Below are positions 52,950-63,142 of a stretch of DNA of 64,000 nt, in pieces. The stretch spans positions 62,001 to 126,000 of the forward strand of contig NBIV01000079.1 in NCBI GenBank assembly GCA_003194525.1, in the 5' to 3' direction. The notes beneath the pieces are model-generated. The model saw nothing but the letters and a program-made list of their open reading frames with translations. It ran no database searches and was not told where the DNA came from. How positions within the stretch are numbered: the first letter of the stretch is position 1; the number at the start of each line of letters is the position of its first letter. A program made the translations under genes and the position numbers. The stretch comes from Gracilariopsis chorda. Lineage: Eukaryota; Rhodophyta; Florideophyceae; Gracilariales; Gracilariaceae.

Positions 52950-53849
52950 CTATTGAAACAAGCTTGGAGTAAGAGATGGAGGTTTAGAGCCGTCCTTGAA
53001 AGGCTGCGGCTTCCTATAGAAGCCCTCAGAAATGCATGGTTCATAACTGCACACACCGGGAGAATCATTCCCGGCCATGCATCCATCCGTAGAGAATTGC
53101 ATCATATCATTCACGAACACAGGATCACAAGAGCTAGTAAGCGAAGCTCCTCCCTTAATACGGACATATGAGCATGCCCAGTAGTCACTAAAGAAGCCCC
53201 GATTGTCAGGCCTTCTGGGCCGGTTATCCTTTATAGGACCCAAACTGGTACCTCCGAACCACACCCAACCCAGAATGTAGACGCCATCTGGTACACAACG
53301 AGGTACGGTAGCAAAAGATTGGTAGTAAGCTCTTGGAGCAGAATGCAGTTCACCGTCATTTCCAACAAAGTTAAAACCAAATCGATCTGTTGAGAGTTCG
53401 TTGGGGCCGGCTTGCTTCAAGAAAGCACCCCAACAACTATAATGAAAAGCATTTCTAGTATGAACATTTTTGCTCATCGCATCTTTTAGCGTCACAAGTG
53501 AGAGGCGAATAAAACCACCAGGACCATGGTTATTTCGATGGTATTTGACGACGAACTGCTGACCACGCTGATATTCTCTTGCCGGATTGATAGTTGAACC
53601 GAAATTTGAGTAACCGCCCTTGGCTGCTTTAAGTTGGCAGGGTCCTGCACAAAATGGTGGGGTCACAACGCTACAATACTATCCGTAAACGATGTTAGAA
53701 TACGCTTGAATAGCTAATGCCGGTTCTCAACTTAAACTTACCCCGGGGCTTATCGGTTGCGGGTCGGACATTGTAGAATGAGCGCAAGCGGAGCATAAGT
53801 AAAGCAGCGTGGACAATAGAACTCTCGCCCAAATACGAGGAACGATCAT
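52950..53849 (-). CDS. secreted LPMO-like copper-site protein
   Basis: Two exons join in phase 0: 53849-53742 and 53678-52950, around a 63-nt intron (GTAAGT...GATAG), giving 278 residues. Exon 1 codes for a signal peptide ending CSACA, an AxA site, so the mature chain would start with His (HSTMSDPQPISPG). In lytic polysaccharide monooxygenases (LPMOs) this N-terminal His and a second His hold copper. A second His lies in NNHGPGGFIRLSLV (mature His64), resembling the AA9 HxGPvxxYLA block. TVPRCVPDGVYILGWVW resembles the AA9 IPxxLxxGxYLLRxE block, and YWACSYVRIKGG resembles the AA9 QFYxxCxQIxVxGG block with the axial Tyr. Several paired cysteines suggest secretion. The CAZy family is not assigned, and activity and substrate (cell-wall polysaccharide) are inferred. 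Confidence 0.75.
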
Positions 53850-56707
53850 AATGGATATGAGATTAAGGTTGGGTCAGGATCGACCTTCTTCCTTGCAGAC
53901 CTTGGTTCTGTTTGCCTCTGAGGAAGGCGCCCGTACTCCTTATATACATAGGCCTTCTGGGATACCTAGAAAGCTAGGTTCACAGAAAACCCTACCACCG
54001 ATATTCGAAACCAATGCTTCGTGAGAGTGATAGTGAAATCTTTGGTAGCGGGTTGCTGCTACTCACGAAAAGGATTGTTGACCATTAACTTTTGCCATTT
54101 GTCTTAGGGTTGCTGTCTCACTCACGAACTCCCTGTGGCCCAACTGTCGGTTTTGCTATCACGATCACCCGACCTGTTCTGAACATGTTTCATACAAGAA
54201 TTCCAAGGCGAGCTTACGTGTTAACCACATGTTGTAAGTGTTTTTCTAGATTCTTTATCTTTGTTGCACAAGATGTGCAGATGCTTATTTGTTGCAGATT
54301 GGGGGGATTGAATAATGACATCAACGATTCCAACGCTGTTCATTTTCGAACGAATATGACTGCAGGATCTGAGCCAAGGTAGTTCAATTTGCGCATGGTG
54401 ACGTTATGAGTTGAAAGGAATGTCCTGTAGAAACTTCAAATATATTGAAAGAGATTCGAGACAAAAGAAGCCATGGGCGTTTGTCTTCGATAAGATATCT
54501 TTCTAAGCACCGTGAGAAATAAACACCAAGCGATACAAGAGAACCTTGTATACCCAAGAGTAAGATATTTAGTTCTACAAAACAATGGCCATCGAATTGT
54601 TTGTATTCGTTCAGAGAAAGAAGCATGCCTTGTGGTCAAGCTGTTAGCTCCCCCAAAAGGTCGAAATAAGCTGGGTTGTCGCCCAAGAAGGTGACGAAAT
54701 CAAAGAGCTGAGTATTGAGAAATATTCAAGGTTCTTCTTCTTCTTCTTTATGGGCACACATTACCTGATTACAGCGTTCTGGTAGAATATAACGCTACAA
54801 GGGAGCTTTTCTTCGTCTAGCACGATAAACTCTATGTATCACGTTAAGCTCCTCGGAGAAGAAAGATTTTCTCTGTCCCGTAGTACCAATCTCCATTCAT
54901 GTCACCGGAATGTTGCCGATGACTGCTGTTTGCTCTCACCTTGCAGCAGCCTTGTTGCGCTCACTAGCTACTATCTCGGAACATTGAAAGATCAGCACCA
55001 AGCTTCTACGGGAAGACCCGACGTCGGATCCATATCGTTCTGACGAGGCTCACCTTTTCCACCCTTCTCTCAGCTACTCCTTCCCTTTCCACCAGAGGAC
55101 GTCAGCTAAGGGGCACACCACGATTCACTGTTGGTAGAGTACTACGGTAAGAGTTGAGAACTCAGGACTAAGCTGAGACATTGCCATCGTACGTCTGAGC
55201 TTCAGCACACTACAGGAGTGGGTATTCAACCACACATTGTGAAATTCTGGTGAAAGGGTTCTTAGCATTTCAGTCTAGAGAGGCAGAAGAGCTCTACCGT
55301 GATTAGGGAATTGGTATCGCGAGCCCCTCTCTGGATACACAGATGGGCAGACACATATGGGCAGACACAAATGGCCTGCACAATGCGAAAAGGTTTCTTT
55401 CGCGATTATCCTTGCAGCTGGAGGGGCCAGCACATGCAGTACAAACTGAAAAAGAATGTACTCACCGATCATACCGTCGGTAGTCCTAAGAGGCTTCGTC
55501 TGCAGCAAAAGAAAGAATCGACGCCAACGATTGGCAAGACTAAAAGGTAGGAGGCTCGTGAAGTACCAAGAGAATCGAGAACCTGTGCGTTTCCAAGAAG
55601 ATGTGCTGGCCTGCGCCGTGACAGACAGAAAAGACCTAGGTTGTAGCGTAGTGACGGTTGTCGCTTTGACGTGGTTGAACATACCATCCATGCTAGCTCG
55701 GCTCTACTTGTCCAGACTTTACATGAACTTCTGCCACGTTCTCATGTTTAGGTTTCAGTGTCGGGTCAGTTCTCGATAACGGTCTCTTGAAACTCTGAAG
55801 TTGAAACCGGGTCTCGGCAAATCAATGTCCTCCTTTGCATTAATTCACCTCTCGAGCTGCACGGAGAACCTCTGCTAGATAATAATATCATGCACGTGGA
55901 ATTTCATGTTCCTCTGCCTCCGTTCAGCGTTGCTGTCGTGTCAGTTTTTCGCAGGGTAAACACATTCCTTGCAAGTCCCCCTTCCCGAGGTGTAACCCCT
56001 TACCCCGTCCTATTCATTCTATAACGAGTGAAGATAAATGGAGTCGCCATTGGGTCTCTCTTGGAGCCCAGTGTCTCTGAAGTGGTGAGGTTATGGTTTG
56101 GAATCAGTGGTGATTTGTTTGAATTAGTTCTTAGTGTGTGTTTTTATCGTTGGTGGTGCTTGGTACAACGGTACTTGCCATCGAGTTACCACACTGCGGC
56201 AGCACCCCAAGTGTGTCTGTGCGAGTGTGTGGTTGAGCCATCACTGACAAAGACCGATTCAAAAGATTGTCTCTTGCGAAAGGGACCAACGCACACTCCC
56301 AATTTTCACCCCTCCTGTCATCGCGGTGTTCTACTTCCCTTGGTGATACAAAAGGGGGGAGAGCGAAATGGATTAGTGATAGGGTATGTCTCATGAACTT
56401 GTTGTTTATAATGTGCGGCAACTGCATCATTCATGATGAATGCGACGGCTAGTTTGTTATCCCTAAGAGACCTCTTTCTTCTTCTTCTTCTACTTCTTCT
56501 TTTTTCTTTTGTGTGTGTGTGTGCGTTTACGGGCACGTGCCTCTAGTTCCGAGGCAGCGGTATTAACTTTCTAGAAGAAGCAGAAGGCTAATCATCTATT
56601 CGACGGCTAAATTCCCCTAATAGACCCAATCGCATATCCATATGGCTTCCTCATCCGGCGTAACTTCATAGTCTTTTGTAGCCTTTTCGGAAGGTCGGCA
56701 CACCTCT
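53850..56707. other. long stretch without a supported gene
   Basis: No gene recognised. It holds a (TTC)n run near 54735, a 15-bp duplication GGGCAGACACATAT/GGGCAGACACAAAT near 55345, and a (CTT)n followed by (GT)n run at 56470-56522. Frames up to 138 codons (55275-55691 minus) have no recognisable content. Confidence 0.4.
53938..53946 (-). promoter_or_regulatory. possible TATA box of the LPMO-like gene
   Basis: Minus strand reads TATATAAGG about 90 nt upstream of the ATG at 53849. Confidence 0.45.
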
Positions 56708-57064
56708 TTTTCTGACTCTAAGGAGGGCGCATACTGCCCTGTCGCGAATATTTACCGGCCATGTTCCGACGCTACATCCAGTCTCTACGTTTCTACAAAA
56801 CAGGAAATGTTTCTGCCGGCTCGGATGTGGGCTCAAGACAATAGTGTAGACCATTTCGTTCTTAGATGCCGCCGAAGAGCGGCATCCCGGCGTCGAGAGC
56901 TCCAACCTCTCCGAGAGAGGCAGGGTTCTGACGCCGAATCAATAGTAAGGACATGGCCAGAAAAGCTGTTGGTTTATCTAGAGAGAGAGGGGTTCTTCTC
57001 AATGTAATCCCTTCCGTAGTCTGGAATTAGAGACGCGAGCTCATATAAACACACACACACACAT
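56708..57064 (+). mobile_element. LINE 3' fragment, copy C
   Basis: Plus-strand copy, 5'-truncated within the region upstream of the Cys/His motif and ending in ATATAAACACACACACACAC. Its shared 66-codon frame is identical to that of copy D and it has the same 4-nt deletion after GGGCTCAA, which breaks the ORF2 frame seen in copies A and B. The tail is (AC)n rather than poly(A). Confidence 0.75.
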
Positions 57065-57682
57065 CGTGTGGACCTCCAGCGAACTGTTACGCATTGCAGA
57101 GCAATGTAGCTTCTGCTGAAAAAGCGCCAAGCGATTATAGCTGACAATAAGATCAGCGGTAATTGGAATGCGTGCAAAGGTCGCGAAGCCGAGAAACTGG
57201 CACGCTATGTATTGAATGAGTAAAGGCAAGCTCCCCCACTCCGGAAGGAGGAGGTAGAGCCTAGTGCCCATTGTTTGTGTTTGTTGTTCCCGTCGTTGAA
57301 TCTAGCTGCACGTAGAGCTCAACAGAACCATATGGAACATGCTTTCCGCCGGTCGTGGTGTGCCTATGAGCAGAAACACTGTTGATGTGTATCGCTGAAC
57401 TCTCCGGCGATGGATTTCGTCGCGTGTTATCGCTACTTAGTACAGTGATGGTTCACAACCTTTGGTTGCTTTATATCGGTTTGTACAGTCGGATTTGTCG
57501 CACTCTTTCTACGACAGTGATGTGCGTTGTTTGTTTCGCATATAAGTGACGCTGTGTTATGCTTCCTTTTCCTTCCAAGAAGGACATCGAACTACCGCTA
57601 CTCTGTTCCTCCCTCTTGTTATGTTGCCGTAAACGTCCGCGGTTTGCTCTCAATCTCTTTAGCTACACCGCTTCCTTCATAG

Positions 57683-57766
57683 TCCGACCTTCTGTTCAAG
57701 GAAAGCGAAATCGATCAACCACTGTGTCTGCTTCGGGAAGCTAGACTTCGAATGAAAGAGGTCTCA
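57683..57766 (+). repeat. diverged direct repeat, unit 1
   Basis: TCCGACCTTCTGTTCAAGGA onwards resembles 57884-57968 over ~80 bp (GGAAAGC, AAATCGAT/AAATGGAT, GTCTGCT, AAG/AGA blocks shared). Confidence 0.5.
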
Positions 57767-57883
57767 GGGGCGTCTAAGGTTCATCAAAGATTTTGCAGCC
57801 CATCTAGAACTGCGATGCGGTGATGGATCTCACGGGAACCGCCAGTGGACCCCAGGGTGCATGCACTCCTCCCGCCGAGGTGT

Positions 57884-57968
57884 TCCGACCTTCCGTCAAC
57901 GGAAAGCAAAATGGATTAAGCAATCGAGTCTGCTCCCGGGAACTCAGCCTTAAGATCAGAGAGGGATC
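57884..57968 (+). repeat. diverged direct repeat, unit 2
   Basis: TCCGACCTTCCGTCAACGGA onwards, diverged copy of unit 1, about 200 bp downstream in the same orientation. Confidence 0.5.
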
Positions 57969-58029
57969 CGACGGACCCCAACCCAGGATTCGAAGTTAGG
58001 TGCCTAGCGCTCAAATAAAGAAAAAGAGG

Positions 58030-59310
58030 GGGGTGTGTGTGAGCTCATGTCTCTAATTCCAGACTACGGAAGGGATTACATTGAGAAGAACCCCTCTCTC
58101 TCTAGATAAACCAACAGCTTTTCTGGCCATGTCCTTACTATTGATTCGGCGTCAGAACCCTGCCTCTCTCGGAGAGGTTGGAGCTCTCGACGCCGGGATG
58201 CCGCTCTTCGGCGGCATCTAAGAACGAAATGGTCTACACTATTGTCTTGAGCCCACATCCGAGCCGGCAGAAACATTTCCTGTTTTGTAGAAACGTAGAG
58301 ACTGGATGTAGCGTCGGAACATGGCCGGTAAATATTCGCGACAGGGCAGTATGCGCCCTCCTTAGAGTCAATACCTTTGATAGTGTCTCTGGGACTTCGC
58401 TTACTGGCTCTGTGCTAGTAAGGCGGACGCGGGTTCTCTGTTTCACTTTCAGGAAGTCGATCTCTTTCCGGAGCTGCTGCGCTAAGGGGAGACCAAGGCT
58501 CTTTGCAAGTTCGTCGGCAGCTTCGTTTTGTGGCAACCGCAGTGTCCCGGTAGCGGTACCCAAAAAATTTGACATTGGCAATAGTTATCAATGTCATGCA
58601 TTCATAGATGTCCTGTAGCTGGCGTGCTTGGCGTCGTTGAGACGTTTGCAAGCCTTGAACGAGGCTTTTCGAGTCCGTTCCAAATCTGATTGTCCCTCTC
58701 CAGCCACAGCAAACTTTCACAGCAATTTCGGATAGGGCTCGCCGGAACGCTGCTAGTTCTGCAGTGTACGAGCAGACCCCTATCCCAGCTGGGACTATTC
58801 CTTTTTGAGGTTCGATTCTTCCTTTCCACCAGATTAAATAACCTCCCCCACCTACCGTTCCAACATCTAGTATTCGCACTTGAAGCACGTGTCCGTCCTC
58901 GTCAGATATGGCGTTATCCCTCTCCAGTCTGTAGCACATACGAAATTCATCATCATACTGGATCAGTATATCTGGTTCTATTCGCCGTGCTGCTTTAAAC
59001 GATCGGAACTCTGCAGAATGCTTCATACCATCTCCCTCGCATATTGTGCCACTGAACCATCCTTCGTCCCATTTCACTGCTGCCCGGGTTGATGGCAAGT
59101 TGTTTGCATTTAATATTGGGTTGCCGACGGAGCCATCCGTCCAGGTCTCGCAGTCTACCTCACCTAGGTGATGAAGTAGCTCCCGGGCTGCTACTCTCTG
59201 TTTTTCCACAGGATCATCCTTGCGGCACGCTGTGAAGTGAAAATCGGCATTCCGTATAGATCTGATACCTGGCTCAGCTGACATTGGTGCGTCCACACGA
59301 TGATCCTTCG
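58030..59310 (-). mobile_element. LINE 3' fragment with RNase H region, copy D
   Basis: This is the longest of the four LINE copies. The main minus frame (59296-58415) contains an RNase H-like domain: ETWTDGSV (first Asp), CSYTAELAAFRRAL (Glu), IRFGTDSKSLVQGL (Asp). The continuation PQNEAADELAKSLGLP with the last acidic block is in another frame (58581-58234), so small indels near 58560 break it; the PGHCG motif falls in the third frame. After it come the Cys/His motif, carrying the 4-nt deletion, and a short (CA)n tail at ~58031-58045. No reverse transcriptase is present. The copy cannot code for a working ORF2. Confidence 0.75.
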
Positions 59311-61031
59311 CTGCAGAAATAGTTATGCTTTAGTCTAAAGCCTTTAGAGCTGTTGTTGGTTGTTCCCTTGGTGTGTATTAGGAGGTTAACTTACGCAATG
59401 GTGGATTATTTAGTCAAGTTCCTCTCACAGAACAAGCGTGTACCTTTAATAAAGTGAACACGCAGTAAGCATGAAATATGTATGTGGTTGTACAGGCAAC
59501 CTGCGCAGGACCGCCGGATTTGCTCAGTTGTTTTATATCTTTACACAGTCTTTCTATACGATGAAGAGAAAGAATGATTCTGTATCTCCACCGTATACAA
59601 CTAAAACGAAATGGGACTATACAACGCATAGCACTACCGTCCGATGCGGAAACAATGTGATTGCCCTCCGGGCTAACGGTAACGCACGTTACGAAACTCA
59701 TGTGATCATCCGCTGCTCTCCGAACTCGGCATTATGACAGTGTCGTGAGGATATGGAGCCATCATCTTTAATTTTCTGTCACGATCTGAGCAAAACCTTC
59801 TCTTCTTTTCAGTCTTGCTTCCCCATTAACTGTGTAGAGTTTGGTTGGGGGTATCGGCCACTTCTTTGCTCAGAATGGATACCAAGGGAAAAATTCATCC
59901 CATACCTGCACCATGCCACTTGTGCAGAAATGTGTCAGGATGAACGTCGCGCACTATCGCCTCTCCTTAACTCCTTATTTGTAAGTACTACAGATTTCTA
60001 TACGCATTTCAGATGTTTTGGAGGTGGTGTACATAAAGATGGAGGGGGCCGGCGTTGACAAATGCTGACGATGGGGGCGGTGGGAGCAACGGGCGGTGCT
60101 GATCGCAGTCAGTAGCGATACAGAGCGGCGAAGACGGCTGGTCGTAGTGCGGGGAGCAGCGGCTCACGAAAGACCAAAAGCAGCTTTGTGTGCAATCCAT
60201 TTAGGTTACGCAGCTTCGCGATAGGGAACGTCGGAACACTAAAATAGGCAGAACGAATGTGCCCGAATGCTTGTCTTTCATATACCATCAATGCTTTGAA
60301 AAGGTTAGAAACTTGCATCCCTATTCTCATACCCATGCGCTTCATGAGATTTAGAGTCTTTTACATACATGCAACTGGTGGAGATATTCGAAGGAGGTAC
60401 GTAGGCTAAGCTGATATTGCAGGGATAAGAGGAATCTCGTACCAAGAGACAAAGTATGCTTTAGACCCCCCTGTTGTGTAGAATGAAAGTGTTAGTAGGA
60501 AACCATTTCCATCGCGATTTCTTCAACAGTGGTGAATCGAATTTCGCGGAGATCCTCCTTCCGAAGGAAACAAGGCAATATCGTCAGCGAGAAATGCAGT
60601 ACTCCTGCCAAAGCAGCGGATAGGCAAGACTGAAATAGAAGGTAAGATATGAAGGGTAGATATGTGGTGCAGAAGTGTGCCTGTTTCTGAATGTCTGTGC
60701 GAATTGTCACTAGTTCCAAGAAGCGTCAAACTCTATCCTATGCAAATGACCAGAAGACTTAATGAGTACAATGCCCATTCTTATACTCACTCATCATGCC
60801 TCAAGCTATGTGAGCCAAATATGGAACTGGACAAAAGCGCTTCATCCGAAACAACTAGTCAGGACAGAAGAGAGTTACGGTTTAAGCGGAAGCCTACTTC
60901 TCCCGGCGCCGTCTCTCTGAAGCTTAGGAGAGTCTGATTAATCCTTGTCTTTCTAAGGCTCAGTCTCAATGCTCCTCTGCAATTCAATCTACGTCTACTC
61001 TTGAACCCAACAAACGAACGAACAGTAAAGA
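59311..61031. other. long stretch without a supported gene
   Basis: Short frames only, for example 60662-60937 plus (91 residues), without recognisable domains. No repeats stand out. Confidence 0.35.
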
Positions 61032-62606
61032 TCACGGCTGGACACCAGCGTTGACCTTGTCTACGAAATGCTTTGCCACAAATCGTCTTTGGATTTTGCC
61101 AGTAGCTGTCCTTGGCAAATCATCGCTGAAGAACAGCCGTTTTGGTATCTTGAAAGGCGCAATCTTATCTTTCAGAAACTCTATGATGTCCTTATCATCG
61201 GCCTTCATCCCGTTCTTCAAAATGACGGCGGCGTTGACCTCTTCCCCGTACTTCTCATCCGGCACAGCAAAACAAACAGCCTGCTCAACCGCAGGATGCG
61301 CAAGCAACGCTCCGTCTACCTCAATGGGGGAGATCTTCTCACCACCGCGGTTAACAAGTTCCTTGATTCTTCCGGTGAGAGTGAGATAGCCTTCATCATC
61401 CAGTTTACCTTGATCACCTGTGCGGAACCATTCTCCAAAGAAAGCAGTTTCATTTGCTGACTCGCTTGTGTAACCTTTCATAACGTTTTCACCCTTAATG
61501 CACACCTCACCAACCTCTCCACATTTAACTTCAATGCCGGATTCACTCATTACACATAACGACACGCATCCGTGCGGAATACCGACGCTACCAGGCTTCC
61601 TTGGGCCTACAGCAGGGAGAGGGTTACTTGTCATTTGATGCGCCGCTTCTGTCATGGCATAAGCCTCTAAGACAACGGTTTCGAACTTCTTCTCAAGCCC
61701 ATCAAGCACTGCAGGGGCGAGACTGGCCGAACAGCTTCTAATGTATCGCAGCTTTGGCAGTGGAGTAGGGCAGTCTTTATCAGCTCTAGCGAGCAGGATC
61801 TGATGAATAGTCGGGACTGCTGTGTACCAGTTCGCCGATCCTGCTGTGAAACAGGGCCAGAAAAAGCTGGCGGAGAACCGTCCCTCAGGAGGAATGAGTA
61901 CGGCACCCCCCGTTGCTAGTGGTGTTAATAAACCGGCCATTAGTCCATGAACATGAAAGAGAGGCATGACCAGCAATCCGCGATCCGTGGTAGCCATGCG
62001 GTAAGTGGCCGATACGTTTCGCACGGTAGACATAAGATTCGAATGAGACAAGGGCACCCCCTTCGGGCGTGATGTAGTTCCCGATGTGTGCAAAAAAAGC
62101 GCAGTGGTTTCTGGGGTTGGTTCGTCCGGGGGTTCAGGGACACTTTCGGGTGCTAATCCTGTAATATCCGACGGGAACTCCAAGACTGGTATTTGTACAG
62201 CAGAACAGGCCTTGCGAATAGGCGAATCTGGATCAGTGCCACTTTGGATAATGGCCGCCTTGACATTTGCGTCGCGAATGTAGAATTCAAACTCCTCAGC
62301 AGTGTATCCAGGGTTCAGAGGAGCAGCCGTGCGAGAAACGCTAGTAATGGCCAAGAATGAAACTACAAACGGGAGCCCGTTTGGCATAACCACGGCAATC
62401 GCACTACGGGGCGGAATCTTCGTGAGCTGTGCTGCATAATGAAACACGAGATTACGAAGACGCGTATGGCTCAACTCGTTTGAAATCGTGGGAGACGCAT
62501 CAGTAGCAGCCGAAAAACATATCAGAGCTGGCCTGTCGCTCACTGGCAATAACTCACGAAGATTATTGGCCGTAGGGACCATGTACTTATCATTGTCCGT
62601 GACCAT
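61032..62606 (-). CDS. AAE3: oxalate-CoA ligase-like AMP-forming synthetase
   Basis: This 524-residue intact ORF starts with ATG at 62606. It is an ANL-family acyl-CoA synthetase collinear with Arabidopsis AAE3 and yeast Pcs60. Motifs are TAAPLNPGYTAEEFEFYI, the AMP/ATP loop TSGTTSRPKGVPLSH, PLFHVHGLMAGLL, GRFSASFFWP, NWYTAVPTIHQI, RSCSASLAP, EAYAMTEAAHQM, WFRTGDQGKLDDEGY, GRIKELVNRGGEKISP and PRTATGKIQRR with the catalytic Lys (~504). The reaction expected is oxalate + ATP + CoA to oxalyl-CoA, the first step of CoA-dependent oxalate degradation. The C-terminus (NAGVQP) is not a peroxisomal SKL-type signal, which suggests a cytosolic enzyme as in plants. No partner gene is nearby. Confidence 0.9.
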   Translation of the reverse strand: MVTDNDKYMVPTANNLRELLPVSDRPALICFSAATDASPTISNELSHTRLRNLVFHYAAQLTKIPPRSAIAVVMPNGLPFVVSFLAITSVSRTAAPLNPGYTAEEFEFYIRDANVKAAIIQSGTDPDSPIRKACSAVQIPVLEFPSDITGLAPESVPEPPDEPTPETTALFLHTSGTTSRPKGVPLSHSNLMSTVRNVSATYRMATTDRGLLVMPLFHVHGLMAGLLTPLATGGAVLIPPEGRFSASFFWPCFTAGSANWYTAVPTIHQILLARADKDCPTPLPKLRYIRSCSASLAPAVLDGLEKKFETVVLEAYAMTEAAHQMTSNPLPAVGPRKPGSVGIPHGCVSLCVMSESGIEVKCGEVGEVCIKGENVMKGYTSESANETAFFGEWFRTGDQGKLDDEGYLTLTGRIKELVNRGGEKISPIEVDGALLAHPAVEQAVCFAVPDEKYGEEVNAAVILKNGMKADDKDIIEFLKDKIAPFKIPKRLFFSDDLPRTATGKIQRRFVAKHFVDKVNAGVQP

Positions 62607-63142
62607 AGATACTGAGGAAGACGTACAAGCAAGAACAAGAAGATGTGAGAAAGCCGTTCGATTGTCCGGAGATGTCGATCCCCTCTTCGATTCTCACCTC
62701 AAGCCTCGCTTCGAATGTCCGATTTGAGAATGCTTTGTACAAATATTGCCTAGTAGCTAGTAGAAGGAAAAGGATCAACTGGCCCTCTTGTACTGTATCC
62801 TCCGGATCTGAATTCCTCGTACCTGCCGGTGGTTTTGAAGTAACAAACCCGTCTCTTTTAACATTATTCACCCCGGTATCAGCACGTAGGTAAATAAGGG
62901 ACAGTTTCAACAAATTTAAAATGAATATAACTTCTTGAACTCCATTGCATCTGGTTTTTTGTGACATGTAAGCTTGGAGGATATCCTACGGGATAGCCAA
63001 GATTTGGGGTCAGACGGTGTCAAACAACCATTGTTGAATGAGATTTTTGCTACGACAAAGTATCCCCTTAAAGTACACCTTTTGAGGTAGAAAAGGGACA
63101 CTGTCAAGCACTGTAGAGCGCCATTGGCGCCCAAAAACAGCT
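62607..63142. other. intergenic between AMP ligase and transposase
   Basis: No gene. A 13-bp palindrome GCGCCATTGGCGC lies near 63118, just after the end of the transposase frame on the minus strand. Confidence 0.35.

Larger units (their letters stand above)
57065..58029. other. spacer between inverted LINE copies
   Basis: No gene. It contains the two diverged direct repeats listed below. Confidence 0.4.

Noticed and set aside
56807-57007. Identical 66-residue ORFs in LINE copies C and D as a possible conserved micropeptide
   Set aside because: The sequence lies in the ORF2 C-terminal frame after a 4-nt deletion; identity follows from recent common origin of the two copies, not from coding constraint.
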